Assembly (NCBI GenBank): GCA_028292505.1
Contig: JAQGMF010000001.1
Span: 210,363 to 274,362 of the forward strand
DNA from: Rhodocyclales bacterium
GTDB lineage: Bacteria > Pseudomonadota > Gammaproteobacteria > Burkholderiales > Rhodocyclaceae
Direction: 5' to 3'
Length of the DNA stretch: 64,000 bases
Position numbers and translations under genes: made by a program. Of the stretch, positions 7,907-16,397 are shown piece after piece. A model generated the notes under the pieces. It ran no database searches. It was not told the origin of the DNA and worked only from the letters and a program-made list of their open reading frames with translations. Position 1 is the first letter of the stretch, and every line of letters starts with the position of its first letter.

Positions 7907-8842
7907 TTAGAGCTTGATTCTATCAAGATGCGCCTGTTTGGCGGCTTCCAGTGCCCACGGCCCATTGTCGAGAAAGTCACGCCAGAGCATGCGCCAAGTC
8001 GTCCAGTCATGTCCGCCCTCGATGAAGTTCACGTGCGTAGCGGGGAGGAGCTCGGCGAGCATTTGTTGACCCCCGAACAGCCGATCGGATTTTCCGGTAC
8101 CGATGAATATCTGGGGCACGTCTGTGGCTTTCGCGTGCTGCATGCTGCCCGCAGCGGCGAGCCAGCGCAAGGCATGACGCTCATTGCCACCCGATGCCAA
8201 GGGCGTGCGCGCCCAGGCGAGTAGGCCGCCGGCCTGACGGATTTCGGCGAGCACGCTGTCGGTGCCGGGAAAGGGTGCAATCAACAGGATGCCTGCAACC
8301 GTGCCCGGATATTTTGCGCTGTACAGCAGCGAGCCGAGTCCGCCGAGCGATACGCCGACGATCCATATTTCCTTGTAACCCTGCGTGCGCGCCGGTGCGA
8401 AGATGTCCGCTTCGAGGCGCGCGTCTATGTCGCGGGCTTCATAGTAGGCGTAGTGTGCTTCCGGCATGAGAACGTCAGCGTCGATGCCGCGTGCATGCAG
8501 ATCGGCGACGAAGCCCTCGCCGATGAAGTCGCCGGCCTTGTCGTAGATGCCCGGCAGCATGACGATGAGCCGCTTGGCGCGTTCCTCTCCGTCATGGTAG
8601 TCCTGCAGGGCAGGCATCGGTACCGTGTGCGGTTGCGGCAGGAAACCGCAGGCCGACAGCAGCGTGCTGCATGCGGCCAGGAGCAGATACGCGAAGCGAT
8701 TGCCGCGGCGCGCGCGCAACCCGGCGAGCTTGAGCCAGAGCGAGGTACGCTGCGCAAAGCGTTGGAATACCTTTGCCGTCATCGCCGCATCGTTGCCGAT
8801 GTGCCGCGCTGCGTCGGTTCGCTGGCGCACAGGCGCATTCAC
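7907..8842 (-). CDS. Alpha/beta-hydrolase, putative lipoprotein, within the pigment operon
   Basis: A 311-residue protein with an alpha/beta-hydrolase core. The nucleophile elbow GVSLGG gives Ser165; Asp253 in GKSD and His278 in EGGHDW complete a plausible triad. An unusually long N-region is followed by a hydrophobic segment and a lipobox-like LLSAC (Cys65), so it may be lipid-anchored in the periplasm. The start is a GTG that overlaps the MMPL stop (GTGA); ATG at 8782 would give a shorter N-region and keep the lipobox. Between the exporter and ketosynthase genes, APE loci usually carry a small DUF3261-type lipoprotein, so a hydrolase here is noteworthy. Release or processing of the lipid-linked pigment is a possible role, but this is inference. 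Confidence 0.75.
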   Translation of the reverse strand: MNAPVRQRTDAARHIGNDAAMTAKVFQRFAQRTSLWLKLAGLRARRGNRFAYLLLAACSTLLSACGFLPQPHTVPMPALQDYHDGEERAKRLIVMLPGIYDKAGDFIGEGFVADLHARGIDADVLMPEAHYAYYEARDIDARLEADIFAPARTQGYKEIWIVGVSLGGLGSLLYSAKYPGTVAGILLIAPFPGTDSVLAEIRQAGGLLAWARTPLASGGNERHALRWLAAAGSMQHAKATDVPQIFIGTGKSDRLFGGQQMLAELLPATHVNFIEGGHDWTTWRMLWRDFLDNGPWALEAAKQAHLDRIKL

Positions 8843-11232
8843 GCGGTACTGCGTTGTTGTGAAAGTTTGTTCGAAAGAATCGCCGCCAGCAGTAGTGACA
8901 GGAATGCGCCCGGTCCGACGGTGGCGCCGAGCGCACTGAGCACTGATACCGACGAGGTCGCCAACAGGCCGAAGCCGACGACAGTTGCCATATTGGCCAG
9001 CACCAGCGAAACCAGCGTGCGATGCTGTTGCTCAGGCGTCACACTGGCGTCGGTCTGATCGAAGAATAGCGCGTAGTTAGAACCGACGGCGACAGTCAGC
9101 AGTAGACCGATCAGGTGCAGGATGCTGAGCATGTGGCCGCTCAGCACCAGTCCCGCCATGACCAGCAGCACGCTGCCTGCTAGCGGCAGCAGGACGCGCA
9201 GGACGCGGCGTACATCGCGTAACGCCAGTGCAATGACGGCTATGACAGCGGCAAGTCCCCAGGCGGCCAGACGGATGGCTTCGTCGAGATAACCCGCGTA
9301 AAGCGTCTCGGCCTGATCGCGCAGATCGATGATATGCAGTGCTTCCGATGTATTGCCCAATACGCTCGTGAGCGCTGTACGAATGCGTGCGATGTCGAGC
9401 CCGTGTTCGGGCGCGCTGAGCGGCACTAGCAGGGTGTAGCCGGCCGATTTTTTGGCGAGCATGGCATCGAGCGCCAGCGCGCTGGCCGTACCGTTGAGGT
9501 CTGCACGCGTCAGCGGCGCGCGCGTGCGCGCGCTCTGCACATCGTCGACGAAGCCCTGCAGCCGTTCGGCGCGCAGCGGCATGTCGTGCAGCGCCTGCTG
9601 CAGATTGGCGCGCAGTGTCGCAGCATCCGGCAGCGCCGCCTGGCGTGCTTGCTGCGCTGCGTGACTGGGCAGCATGTGGGCCGGCGAGTCGAAGCCGACC
9701 AGGACATTGTCATCGACGAGCTTGCGTAAGGGCACTTCGAGTTTCTCGGCGGTTTGAAGTGCGCTTTGTTCGTCCGGGGCATTCAGCGCCAGCATGTAGC
9801 GCGAATCCGGCGCACCGAGTTCGGCACGCAGTTTCATGTCGAGTTGCTGGTCGGCAAGCGGCACCGGGTTCAGCGCGGAGATATCGTGGTTCCAGATGTG
9901 CTTGTGCTGCACGCAGAGGAACAGCGCGGCGGCGACGATCAGTACCCAGGCGACGATGCGGCCACGGGCAAGCCAGCGCACAGCCGCCGCCAGCTTGGCT
10001 CCGAGCGGCTCGATGTCGCGCATGCGGACATTCTTCGGCATCAGTGGCGGCAGCACGTAGCGCGTCACCAGCACCGCCGCCAGCAGGCCGCTGATCGAAT
10101 ACATGCCGAGCTGTGCCAGACCGGGAAAGCCAGAGACCAGCATGGCGCCGAAACCGCACACCGAAGTGGCGACGCCGATCACCACCGTGCGCCAGAATTT
10201 GCCTTGCCAGTCTTGCTGCGCCGAGTCCTCGCCGGAACGCGCGGATTGCACGAACAGGTAGATGGAATAGTCCACGGCTTCGCCAATTAGCGTTGCGCCG
10301 AAGCCCAGCGTCAAACCATGTACATGACCAAAGCCCAGGCTCACCGCGGCGATGCCGACCAGCGCGCCGCTGAGCACCGGCATCAGGCCCAGTACGAGCA
10401 GGCGCGGCGAGCGATACACCGCCAGCAGCAGGGCGATGACGAAAGCCATTGATAGGCCGGCCAGCAGGCTGCCGTCGGACTTGATGGCTTCACGCGAATG
10501 CACCGAGAACACGCCAGCGCCAGTGAGCAGCACGCGCATATTGGCCATGCCGCGCACCGCTTCGAATGCCTCATGCACGGTGGCAATCGTATCGGCCTGC
10601 GCATCGATGTCGGAACCTGCCGCGCTGGTCTGCAACAGCAGCAGCGCCCGCGAGTCATCGCGCGATATCCAGACGTCATCAGCGACGCGTGGGCCGCTGT
10701 CTTGCTTGAGGTTGTCGATGAGTTCCAGTGTCTCGCCGGTCGGGTCATGTGCGAGCAGGCTCTTGAGCATCAGGCCTGCCGTGCCGGAGAGGTTTTCCAG
10801 CGAATTGCCGATGGCGTCGTGCAAGCCTTGCGCGCTGAAATGCTGTGGCGTCACGGCCGGACTCAGCAGGTAACGATTATTGAAGTAGAAAGCGCGGTCG
10901 CGTTCCAGCGTCGCCGCTTCGCCATTCTGCACGCCGATGAAGTGCGGCGACTGGCGCAGCTGCGCGGCGAGATCGCGCGACGCGCGATGGCGCGATGCCG
11001 CGTCGCCGCCCTCGATGCCGACGATCATCAGGCGCGCGATCGTGCCGTCGCGCAATTGCTCGACGAGTACGCGTTGTTCGGCATCAGGGTTGCTCGGCAG
11101 GAAGGCCGACATGTCGGCCACGAAGTGGGTGCGCGCGATCACGCCGATGCACAGCGCCAGCGCGACCAGCCAGATCAATAGTGCTGTCTTGCCGGAAAAG
11201 GCTGACAACGAGGCGCGGCGGATCGCGCTCAC
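8839..11232 (-). CDS. MMPL/RND-superfamily exporter of the pigment locus
   Basis: A 797-residue inner-membrane protein with the duplicated RND/MMPL layout. A first transmembrane helix near residues 15-35 is followed by a large periplasmic domain, a multi-helix bundle (about 230-400), a second periplasmic domain and a second bundle (about 640-790). GLTLGFGATLIGEAVDYSIYL is the typical TM4 block, mirrored near the C-terminus by LLTVAVGSNYALFF. Homologues in APE loci are thought to move the finished aryl-polyene lipid towards the outer membrane. It overlaps the LolA-like gene upstream and the hydrolase gene downstream by four bases each. Confidence 0.9.
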   Translation of the reverse strand: MSAIRRASLSAFSGKTALLIWLVALALCIGVIARTHFVADMSAFLPSNPDAEQRVLVEQLRDGTIARLMIVGIEGGDAASRHRASRDLAAQLRQSPHFIGVQNGEAATLERDRAFYFNNRYLLSPAVTPQHFSAQGLHDAIGNSLENLSGTAGLMLKSLLAHDPTGETLELIDNLKQDSGPRVADDVWISRDDSRALLLLQTSAAGSDIDAQADTIATVHEAFEAVRGMANMRVLLTGAGVFSVHSREAIKSDGSLLAGLSMAFVIALLLAVYRSPRLLVLGLMPVLSGALVGIAAVSLGFGHVHGLTLGFGATLIGEAVDYSIYLFVQSARSGEDSAQQDWQGKFWRTVVIGVATSVCGFGAMLVSGFPGLAQLGMYSISGLLAAVLVTRYVLPPLMPKNVRMRDIEPLGAKLAAAVRWLARGRIVAWVLIVAAALFLCVQHKHIWNHDISALNPVPLADQQLDMKLRAELGAPDSRYMLALNAPDEQSALQTAEKLEVPLRKLVDDNVLVGFDSPAHMLPSHAAQQARQAALPDAATLRANLQQALHDMPLRAERLQGFVDDVQSARTRAPLTRADLNGTASALALDAMLAKKSAGYTLLVPLSAPEHGLDIARIRTALTSVLGNTSEALHIIDLRDQAETLYAGYLDEAIRLAAWGLAAVIAVIALALRDVRRVLRVLLPLAGSVLLVMAGLVLSGHMLSILHLIGLLLTVAVGSNYALFFDQTDASVTPEQQHRTLVSLVLANMATVVGFGLLATSSVSVLSALGATVGPGAFLSLLLAAILSNKLSQQRSTA

Positions 11233-11810
11233 GGCGCAACGACCTTGCTGATGGTCATGATGGAATGATCGCCATCGCGCTGCTCGATGTCGATCTGGCG
11301 TACTTCACCGCGCACGCCGTCGATGCGGATTTTCGCGACAATGGCATTGGCATTGAGTGGCGTGAGCACCAGGCTCCAGCGCGCAGGCGCACCGTCGAGC
11401 TGCACCTTCCACACGCGCTCCAGCGCACGCTGGTCGCCGACCAGGGTGGCACGGATGCTTTCGACGAAGGCGGCGATGTCCGGGTGCTCCTGCAATGACA
11501 TCTTCATCGAACGCTTGCCACGCTCCAGCGTCAGCTCGTCGCCCTTGAGGATCAACGCCTCGGGGCGTGGCTTGAGTGTGCGCTTCTCCAACTCGTCGGG
11601 TGCCGTGAAGCTGAGCTCGCCGGAAGATTCGACCGGCTTGTCGAGCATGCCGATGAATTTCTGCTCGACGAAGGTGGCGTGACCTGCCGGTGTTTCGGCC
11701 AGCAGCTTCATCAGATCCGGCAACTGCCAGTCGGCCGCGGCGGCACAGGAAAAGAAGCTAGCAGCAAGGCACGGCGCAAGGGCGTGGAGAAAACGTCGTA
11801 TCGAGTTCAT
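11229..11810 (-). CDS. LolA-like periplasmic carrier protein
   Basis: A 193-residue protein with a signal peptide (cleavage near CAAAA-DWQ, about residue 26) and an outer-membrane lipoprotein carrier-like sequence: ATFVEQKFI, SSGELSFTAPDELEKRT and a C-terminal IDGVRGEVRQIDI block. LolA-fold proteins bind acyl chains in a half-barrel cavity, so it probably carries the aryl-polyene lipid across the periplasm with the MMPL exporter encoded next. It is a pathway paralogue rather than the housekeeping LolA, as shown by its embedding in the operon with four-base overlaps on both sides. Confidence 0.87.
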   Translation of the reverse strand: MNSIRRFLHALAPCLAASFFSCAAAADWQLPDLMKLLAETPAGHATFVEQKFIGMLDKPVESSGELSFTAPDELEKRTLKPRPEALILKGDELTLERGKRSMKMSLQEHPDIAAFVESIRATLVGDQRALERVWKVQLDGAPARWSLVLTPLNANAIVAKIRIDGVRGEVRQIDIEQRDGDHSIMTISKVVAP

Positions 11811-12796
11811 GATGAAAGCGTGCTGTCGGGTTGTTTGCTTTGCTTCGTGTTGACTGGCGTCGCGGCGTCGGCGTTCCAGAACTCGAAGAAATTGAACCAG
11901 TTGTAAGGTGCTTCGCGGCAGAAGCGCGTCAGCATATTGGCATAGTTGCGACGCGCTTCCTCCATGACGGCTTCTTTTTCTTCCGGCAGGTAATCGCGAA
12001 AATTCGCCAAGGGTTCGAAGTACACGTCGTAGCGATTGCCGCCACGATACAGGCTGACCATGAAGAACACCGGCACTCGCAGCAAGGCGGCCATGCGGAA
12101 AGCGCTGATCGGCAACGGCGCCGGCGTGCCGAGCACAGGCATCGGACGCATTTCGCTCTTGCCGAAACTGCGGTCCGCCAGAATGCCGACGATCTGACGA
12201 CCGGCCAGACGCTCCTGCACCTGCAGCATCGAATCGATGCGCCCCAGCGGCAGGATTTCGCGCGCCGCGGCCGGATTGATGTCGGCCAGCATGCTCGATA
12301 TCAGGCGCGCATTCTCTTCGTACATGGCCATCGTGATGGTGCGCTCGGTGAGCGTACGCGCAGCGGCGCGCAACGCGTCGAAGCTGCCCATGTGCGCACC
12401 GAACAGCAGTAATCCACCGTGCATATCGTTCATCTGATGCATGGCGTCTTCACCGTGCATGCGGATATCGAACAGGTCCGCCTGTTTGTTGAGGATGAAC
12501 ACGCGATCGTGAATCGTGATGGAGAAGCACAGGAAGTGCCGGAACACCTGCCACAGATTGGCACGATGGCCGAATATGCGACTCAGATAATCACGCGAAG
12601 CGCGGCGCGCATCGTGCGCGGCCATGACGAAATAAGCGGCAATCAGCCACAGGATGGGGCGCGTCAGGCGCCGTCCCAGCGTGAGCGAGAGGCGGATCAT
12701 CAATTGAATCGCCCATCGCGAGCCGCGTTCGCGCCGCGTCGTCCAGTGCGTGCCGTCGGCCTTTAGGGTGTCGCGCGGTTCTTCGGGCGCGCTCAT
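11807..12796 (-). CDS. LpxL/HtrB-like lipid acyltransferase (COG4261 type)
   Basis: A 329-residue membrane-bound acyltransferase of the lauroyl/myristoyl-transferase superfamily. It has a hydrophobic N-terminal helix (about 45-60), an FGAHMGSFDA block with a conserved histidine near residue 130 and a later ILADRSFGK block. In APE loci this enzyme is proposed to place an acyl chain on the lipid anchor of the pigment. Its C-terminus is a polar, Lys/Ser-rich tail. The overlaps with LolA and dehydratase genes on either side place it firmly in the operon. Confidence 0.86.
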   Translation of the reverse strand: MSAPEEPRDTLKADGTHWTTRRERGSRWAIQLMIRLSLTLGRRLTRPILWLIAAYFVMAAHDARRASRDYLSRIFGHRANLWQVFRHFLCFSITIHDRVFILNKQADLFDIRMHGEDAMHQMNDMHGGLLLFGAHMGSFDALRAAARTLTERTITMAMYEENARLISSMLADINPAAAREILPLGRIDSMLQVQERLAGRQIVGILADRSFGKSEMRPMPVLGTPAPLPISAFRMAALLRVPVFFMVSLYRGGNRYDVYFEPLANFRDYLPEEKEAVMEEARRNYANMLTRFCREAPYNWFNFFEFWNADAATPVNTKQSKQPDSTLSS

Positions 12797-13125
12797 GTCG
12801 GCTGTTCGCCCAGCGTGAAACGGCCGGTGGCCAGTTTGCGATGTGCGCTATCGCCTGCGGCTTGGGTGTTGTCGCCTATGGCTTCGATCTCGAAGCGCAC
12901 AGCGTTGCCGTTGGTCTCGTACAGCAGCGCGAGGGCTTCACCCGGCGTCGCGGGGCTGAGAAACTTGGCTTGCGCGATGGCCGCGACGTGACGGCCGCTG
13001 GCCTGCTCGACAGCGCGCACGGCCAGATCGATCAGCAGCGCGCCAGGCACGATGGGGCTTCCCGGGAAATGCCCGGCGAAGGCAGGATGATTCGTAGCGA
13101 CGAAAAGCGCGACGCGTTCAGTCAT
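12793..13125 (-). CDS. Small FabA/FabZ-like hotdog dehydratase (ApeP-like)
   Basis: A 110-residue hotdog protein with the FabA/FabZ active-site block HFPGSPIVPG. His19 and Asp33 fall where FabZ has His and Glu; FabA-type enzymes also use Asp there. It would dehydrate 3-hydroxyacyl-ACP in the polyene cycle and could pair with, or act at a different chain length from, the dehydratase at 5396-5851. It is about 35 residues shorter than FabZ. Its start overlaps the ligase stop by 8 bases. Confidence 0.85.
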   Translation of the reverse strand: MTERVALFVATNHPAFAGHFPGSPIVPGALLIDLAVRAVEQASGRHVAAIAQAKFLSPATPGEALALLYETNGNAVRFEIEAIGDNTQAAGDSAHRKLATGRFTLGEQPT

Positions 13126-14467
13126 GCGTGGTGCTCTTGGCGGACAGGGCCTGCAGCGCGGCGCGCGGCAGCTTGCCAGTGTTGTTGCGTGGCAGCTCGG
13201 CGACGAAACTCAGCGGACGTGGCATGAAGACAGGATCGATATGTTGGCGCAATGCGTCCAGGATATCGTTCGGCTTCAGGCCCGGTGCGACGACATAGGC
13301 GGACAGTCGCGCAGCGGCACCCGGCATTTCATCGTCGGGCTGCACGAAGACGCCATCGACGACGCCATCGATGCCGTTGAGTATGCCGTTCAGGTAAGCC
13401 AGCGAAGTGCGCTTGCCGGCGATATTGATCATGTCGCCGAGGCGGCCGTGCAGGATGAAGCGCGCGCGGCCATCGTCGTCGGATGCGCAATGTTCGATGA
13501 TATCTCCGAGCGCAATCGCCTCTTCGATATGGCCGCCGGACGCCCAGGTGCGGTCATCGCGATCCGTAAGATGAATGCCCTTGAAACATAGCCACTCATT
13601 TGTCATGACCGTGCGGCGCGTGGCGATCTGACCTGTCTCCGTCGAGCCATAGATTTCGGCAAGCACGGTGTGCATGGCGTTTTCGGCCTGCGCGGCCAAT
13701 TGCTGCGACAGCGGTGCAGTGGCGCAGATGATCAGGTCGACTGGCGGCAACGCGACGCCCGATTCGAGCAAGGTGCGCAAATGGTAAGGTGCCGTGATGA
13801 AGGCTCGTGGGCGCGGCATGACGGCGAGCGACGCGGCGATGTCGGCCGGAAAGAACGGGCGCTCGGGCAGCAGTATGCCGCCGCCCAACAAGGGCAGCAG
13901 CACGCTGGATTCAAAACCGAACATATGCTGAGCGGGTACCGTGCCGAGTACGCTGCAAGGGCCCTGCGTCCACGCCCATTGTGCTTGCGCTGCGGCGAGG
14001 ATGTTGGCAATCAGTTTGCCCCAGCGCTTGTCGTGCGGCTGCGGAATGCCGGTCGAGCCCGACGTGTAGAGCCTTGCAACCACGCGCTCGGCGGGGATCT
14101 GCGGCATTTCGAGCGGCGCCGCGCCGTGGCCTGTGCGCGTCACCCGTAGTTCGGGCAGGCCACCCGCGTTGCAACCCGCTTCCGAAAGTGCCAGCAAGTT
14201 CGGAAACTCACCGCGCAGTTGTGCGTACATTTCGGCCGACACGGCATTGGGCAGCAGGGTGATGGTGTTCCTGAGTGCCGCAGCGAAAAATCCGAGCGCG
14301 AAAAGATAGCGGTCGGTGCACAGGTTGATGACGTGTACATTTTCCGGCAATTGCGTGGCCAGCGCTTTTACGTCGCGAACGAACGCCGCCAGCGTGACGG
14401 TTTGCCCGGCATGCAGGGCGACCTGCCCATGCCAGTCGTTGCGCGGCAGCAAGGGAAGCGTGATCAT
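13118..14467 (-). CDS. AMP-dependent acyl/aryl-CoA or ACP ligase starting the pathway
   Basis: A 449-residue ANL-superfamily adenylating enzyme. The P-loop-like block YTSGSTGIPQP and the STETGQ block are present, and the C-terminal region ends with LPRNNTGKLPR, which contains the catalytic lysine expected for the family. It would activate the aryl starter acid, predicted to be 3-hydroxybenzoate from the chorismatase, and load it on an ACP. ATG 14467 lies 13 bases after the upstream stop; the longer open frame to 14590 overlaps the membrane-protein gene and has no family-like sequence. The protein is shorter than typical acyl-CoA ligases (500-550). Confidence 0.86.
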   Translation of the reverse strand: MITLPLLPRNDWHGQVALHAGQTVTLAAFVRDVKALATQLPENVHVINLCTDRYLFALGFFAAALRNTITLLPNAVSAEMYAQLRGEFPNLLALSEAGCNAGGLPELRVTRTGHGAAPLEMPQIPAERVVARLYTSGSTGIPQPHDKRWGKLIANILAAAQAQWAWTQGPCSVLGTVPAQHMFGFESSVLLPLLGGGILLPERPFFPADIAASLAVMPRPRAFITAPYHLRTLLESGVALPPVDLIICATAPLSQQLAAQAENAMHTVLAEIYGSTETGQIATRRTVMTNEWLCFKGIHLTDRDDRTWASGGHIEEAIALGDIIEHCASDDDGRARFILHGRLGDMINIAGKRTSLAYLNGILNGIDGVVDGVFVQPDDEMPGAAARLSAYVVAPGLKPNDILDALRQHIDPVFMPRPLSFVAELPRNNTGKLPRAALQALSAKSTTHD

Positions 14468-14480
14468 GACAAAAGCATTC

Positions 14481-15149
14481 TCATTGTCGATCCCCTGACA
14501 GTTCAGCGCCAGTGGTTCCTTGCTGACTGAAGGCCGCCACCGAACGGATCGTCTCGGCGATGCCCGAGCGCTCGGCCTTCGGCACGACACACAGGCGCAC
14601 CAGATATTCGACGACGAACATGGCGCCGACCAGGGGCAGGTTCAACACGTTTGCGAACCACGACCAGGCCGTCACATGCCCGCTCAGGAAAAGTGCTGCG
14701 CTCAACAGCACGCAGCCGGCGAAAAAACCGGCCCAGGCGTAGGTGACGCTGCGCGTGTAGCGCTCGACGCGCGGCGTCATCTTGCTGCGTGCGAGCCGGG
14801 CCAGGCGTGTGCACAAGGCTTCCGCTCCGGGTCGCAGCGACACGGCGAAGATGCTTGCGGCAAACAGGTTGCACGACAGGTCTTGCAGAAAATAAACCCA
14901 CACGATCTTGTCGATGAGTGTCTGGGTGAATGCATGCAGCAATACGAAGACACCGAGCACGGCAGTCAGGGTCGGCCAGCGCGCGCGGCTGTGCCATGTA
15001 TAGGTGACGAGCATCGCGGCGAGCGGCACGAAACCGCTGATGACCACCAATGTGTTGGGGTGCGGAGCGGTCGCCGCCTCATGCGCCATCCACAGATAGG
15101 CAATACCGAATGCGCTGAACAGCGCGATGCGCAAAGCCGTGCGCGCCAT
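14481..15149 (-). CDS. Integral membrane protein of aryl-polyene loci (COG4648-like)
   Basis: A 222-residue protein with about five or six hydrophobic helices (near 5-22, 33-50, 60-75, 85-105, 135-155 and 165-185) and a basic loop around residues 110-130. It resembles the uncharacterised COG4648 membrane proteins that regularly sit between the ACP and ligase genes of APE clusters. Its biochemical role is unknown; scaffolding of the synthase at the inner membrane or a role in translocation are both possible. It starts 11 bases after the ACP stop. Confidence 0.78.
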   Translation of the reverse strand: MARTALRIALFSAFGIAYLWMAHEAATAPHPNTLVVISGFVPLAAMLVTYTWHSRARWPTLTAVLGVFVLLHAFTQTLIDKIVWVYFLQDLSCNLFAASIFAVSLRPGAEALCTRLARLARSKMTPRVERYTRSVTYAWAGFFAGCVLLSAALFLSGHVTAWSWFANVLNLPLVGAMFVVEYLVRLCVVPKAERSGIAETIRSVAAFSQQGTTGAELSGDRQ

Positions 15150-15160
15150 CTGGATAACGC

Positions 15161-15439
15161 TTACTTGCTGCGATGCTGGGCGATGTGGGCCGCCAGCGTA
15201 CGCAGCGAGGTGAAGATGTGCGTGTTGTCCTGATTGTCGGCACGCAGCTGCACGCCGTAGCGCTTGGAGACAACCAGCGAGACTTCGAGAACGTCGATCG
15301 AGTCCAGTCCCAACCCCTCGCCGAACAGCGGCGCTTCGGGGGCAATGCTTTCGGCCGGTGTTTCGAGATTGAGGGCTTCAACAATGAGCTGCGCGACTTC
15401 CCGCTCGAATGCGATCGAATCTGTTTGGTCTGTGGACAT
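15161..15439 (-). CDS. Second acyl carrier protein, first gene of the minus-strand pigment operon
   Basis: A 92-residue acidic carrier protein with the phosphopantetheine site GLDSIDVLE (Ser47). ATG 15439 opens the operon that runs to 4680. It differs clearly from the ACP at 335-580, so the locus has two specialised carriers as known APE systems do. Its closeness to the ligase gene suggests, but does not prove, that this ACP accepts the aryl starter. Confidence 0.92.
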   Translation of the reverse strand: MSTDQTDSIAFEREVAQLIVEALNLETPAESIAPEAPLFGEGLGLDSIDVLEVSLVVSKRYGVQLRADNQDNTHIFTSLRTLAAHIAQHRSK

Positions 15440-15502
15440 TTTTTATGAACCTGTCATGGCAGTGCCGGAAATCCAGCGCATCCAGCGTGCATGGTGGTGA
15501 GG

Positions 15503-15527
15503 CCTGATCTGATACCTGATCTGATAC
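15503..15527. repeat. Tandem direct repeat upstream of the ACP gene
   Basis: Two copies of CCTGATCTGATAC share one base, in the 108-base gap between the PAP2 gene and the first gene of the minus-strand operon. Such a short direct repeat in a promoter region could be a regulator site, but nothing else supports this. A TATAAT on the minus strand at 15542-15547 lacks a convincing -35 box. Confidence 0.4.
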
Positions 15528-15547
15528 GTTATACGCGTCGGATTATA

Positions 15548-16249
15548 TCAGGCAGGCGGCCCCAGCTGTCTCTTCAGCGGGAAGGCTGCCATCGTGACCA
15601 GCACCGCCAGCGCGGCGCCGGCCAGTGCATCCAGCGCAACATGCTGTTTTGTGGCGAGGGTGGAATAGACGATGCCGAAACACCACAATGCGCTGAGCAC
15701 ACGCAGCGCGGCGCTGGACCGCATGGCGCGCAGCAGACGGTCGAGCCAGATAGCGGAAAACACCGCCGAGGCAACGTGCAGCGAGGGGCAGGCGTTGCCG
15801 GCGGCATCGATATGCTGCAGGAAGGCGAAAGCGGGATAGCGCACCCAGTCGATGTCGGGACGGGCGATGGCAGTCGGCCACAGGTAGAAACAGGCCAGGC
15901 CGATCAGGCATAGCACGCAGGCGGCGAAACCATAGCCGATCAGGCTTTTATGCGAACCGAATAATAGGGCGGGCAGCCCCACGTAGACCCATAACGAGAC
16001 ATACAGCAGCAGCGTCTCGGGCTGGAACGGAATGACGCGGTCCAGCGCAGTGAGGGGCATACGCGTGACGGCATACATGGGATGCTTGAGCAGCCACAGG
16101 TAGATGATGAAGAAGATGGTCAGGAACACCGACAGACCCAGCGTTTTCAGCAGGGGGGCGACTTTCAGACGCGGCCACACTTCGCGCTGCCACAGGTTTT
16201 GGGGTGGCGCAACACTGGCGGGTAGGGCGAGGGCGTCTTCGGGGTTCAA
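15548..16249 (-). CDS. PAP2-family membrane phosphatase/phosphotransferase
   Basis: A 233-residue protein with several hydrophobic helices and the PAP2 active-site blocks CPSLHVAS (Ser156, His158) and KQHVALDALAG (His203, Asp207). The layout resembles inositol-phosphotransferase (Aur1/Ipt1-like) and lipid-phosphate phosphatases. It lies directly upstream of the pigment operon on the same strand, so it may remove a phosphate from, or transfer a head group to, the lipid anchor. Membership of the pathway is inferred from position only. It starts in a 148-base gap shared with the divergent phosphoribosyltransferase gene. Confidence 0.85.
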   Translation of the reverse strand: MNPEDALALPASVAPPQNLWQREVWPRLKVAPLLKTLGLSVFLTIFFIIYLWLLKHPMYAVTRMPLTALDRVIPFQPETLLLYVSLWVYVGLPALLFGSHKSLIGYGFAACVLCLIGLACFYLWPTAIARPDIDWVRYPAFAFLQHIDAAGNACPSLHVASAVFSAIWLDRLLRAMRSSAALRVLSALWCFGIVYSTLATKQHVALDALAGAALAVLVTMAAFPLKRQLGPPA

Positions 16250-16397
16250 GGCTCGTTCGGTGTGGCGACATCGGGAGTGGCGATTATGCCTCGCCGGACA
16301 ATTTCTTTGCCAATGCTGATGTTGTGAGCGTCTCTTGTCGCGCCAGCTTCGTTAGAATTGGGTAGAAATTTCAAACTCGCCTTTGGCAGACGACACG

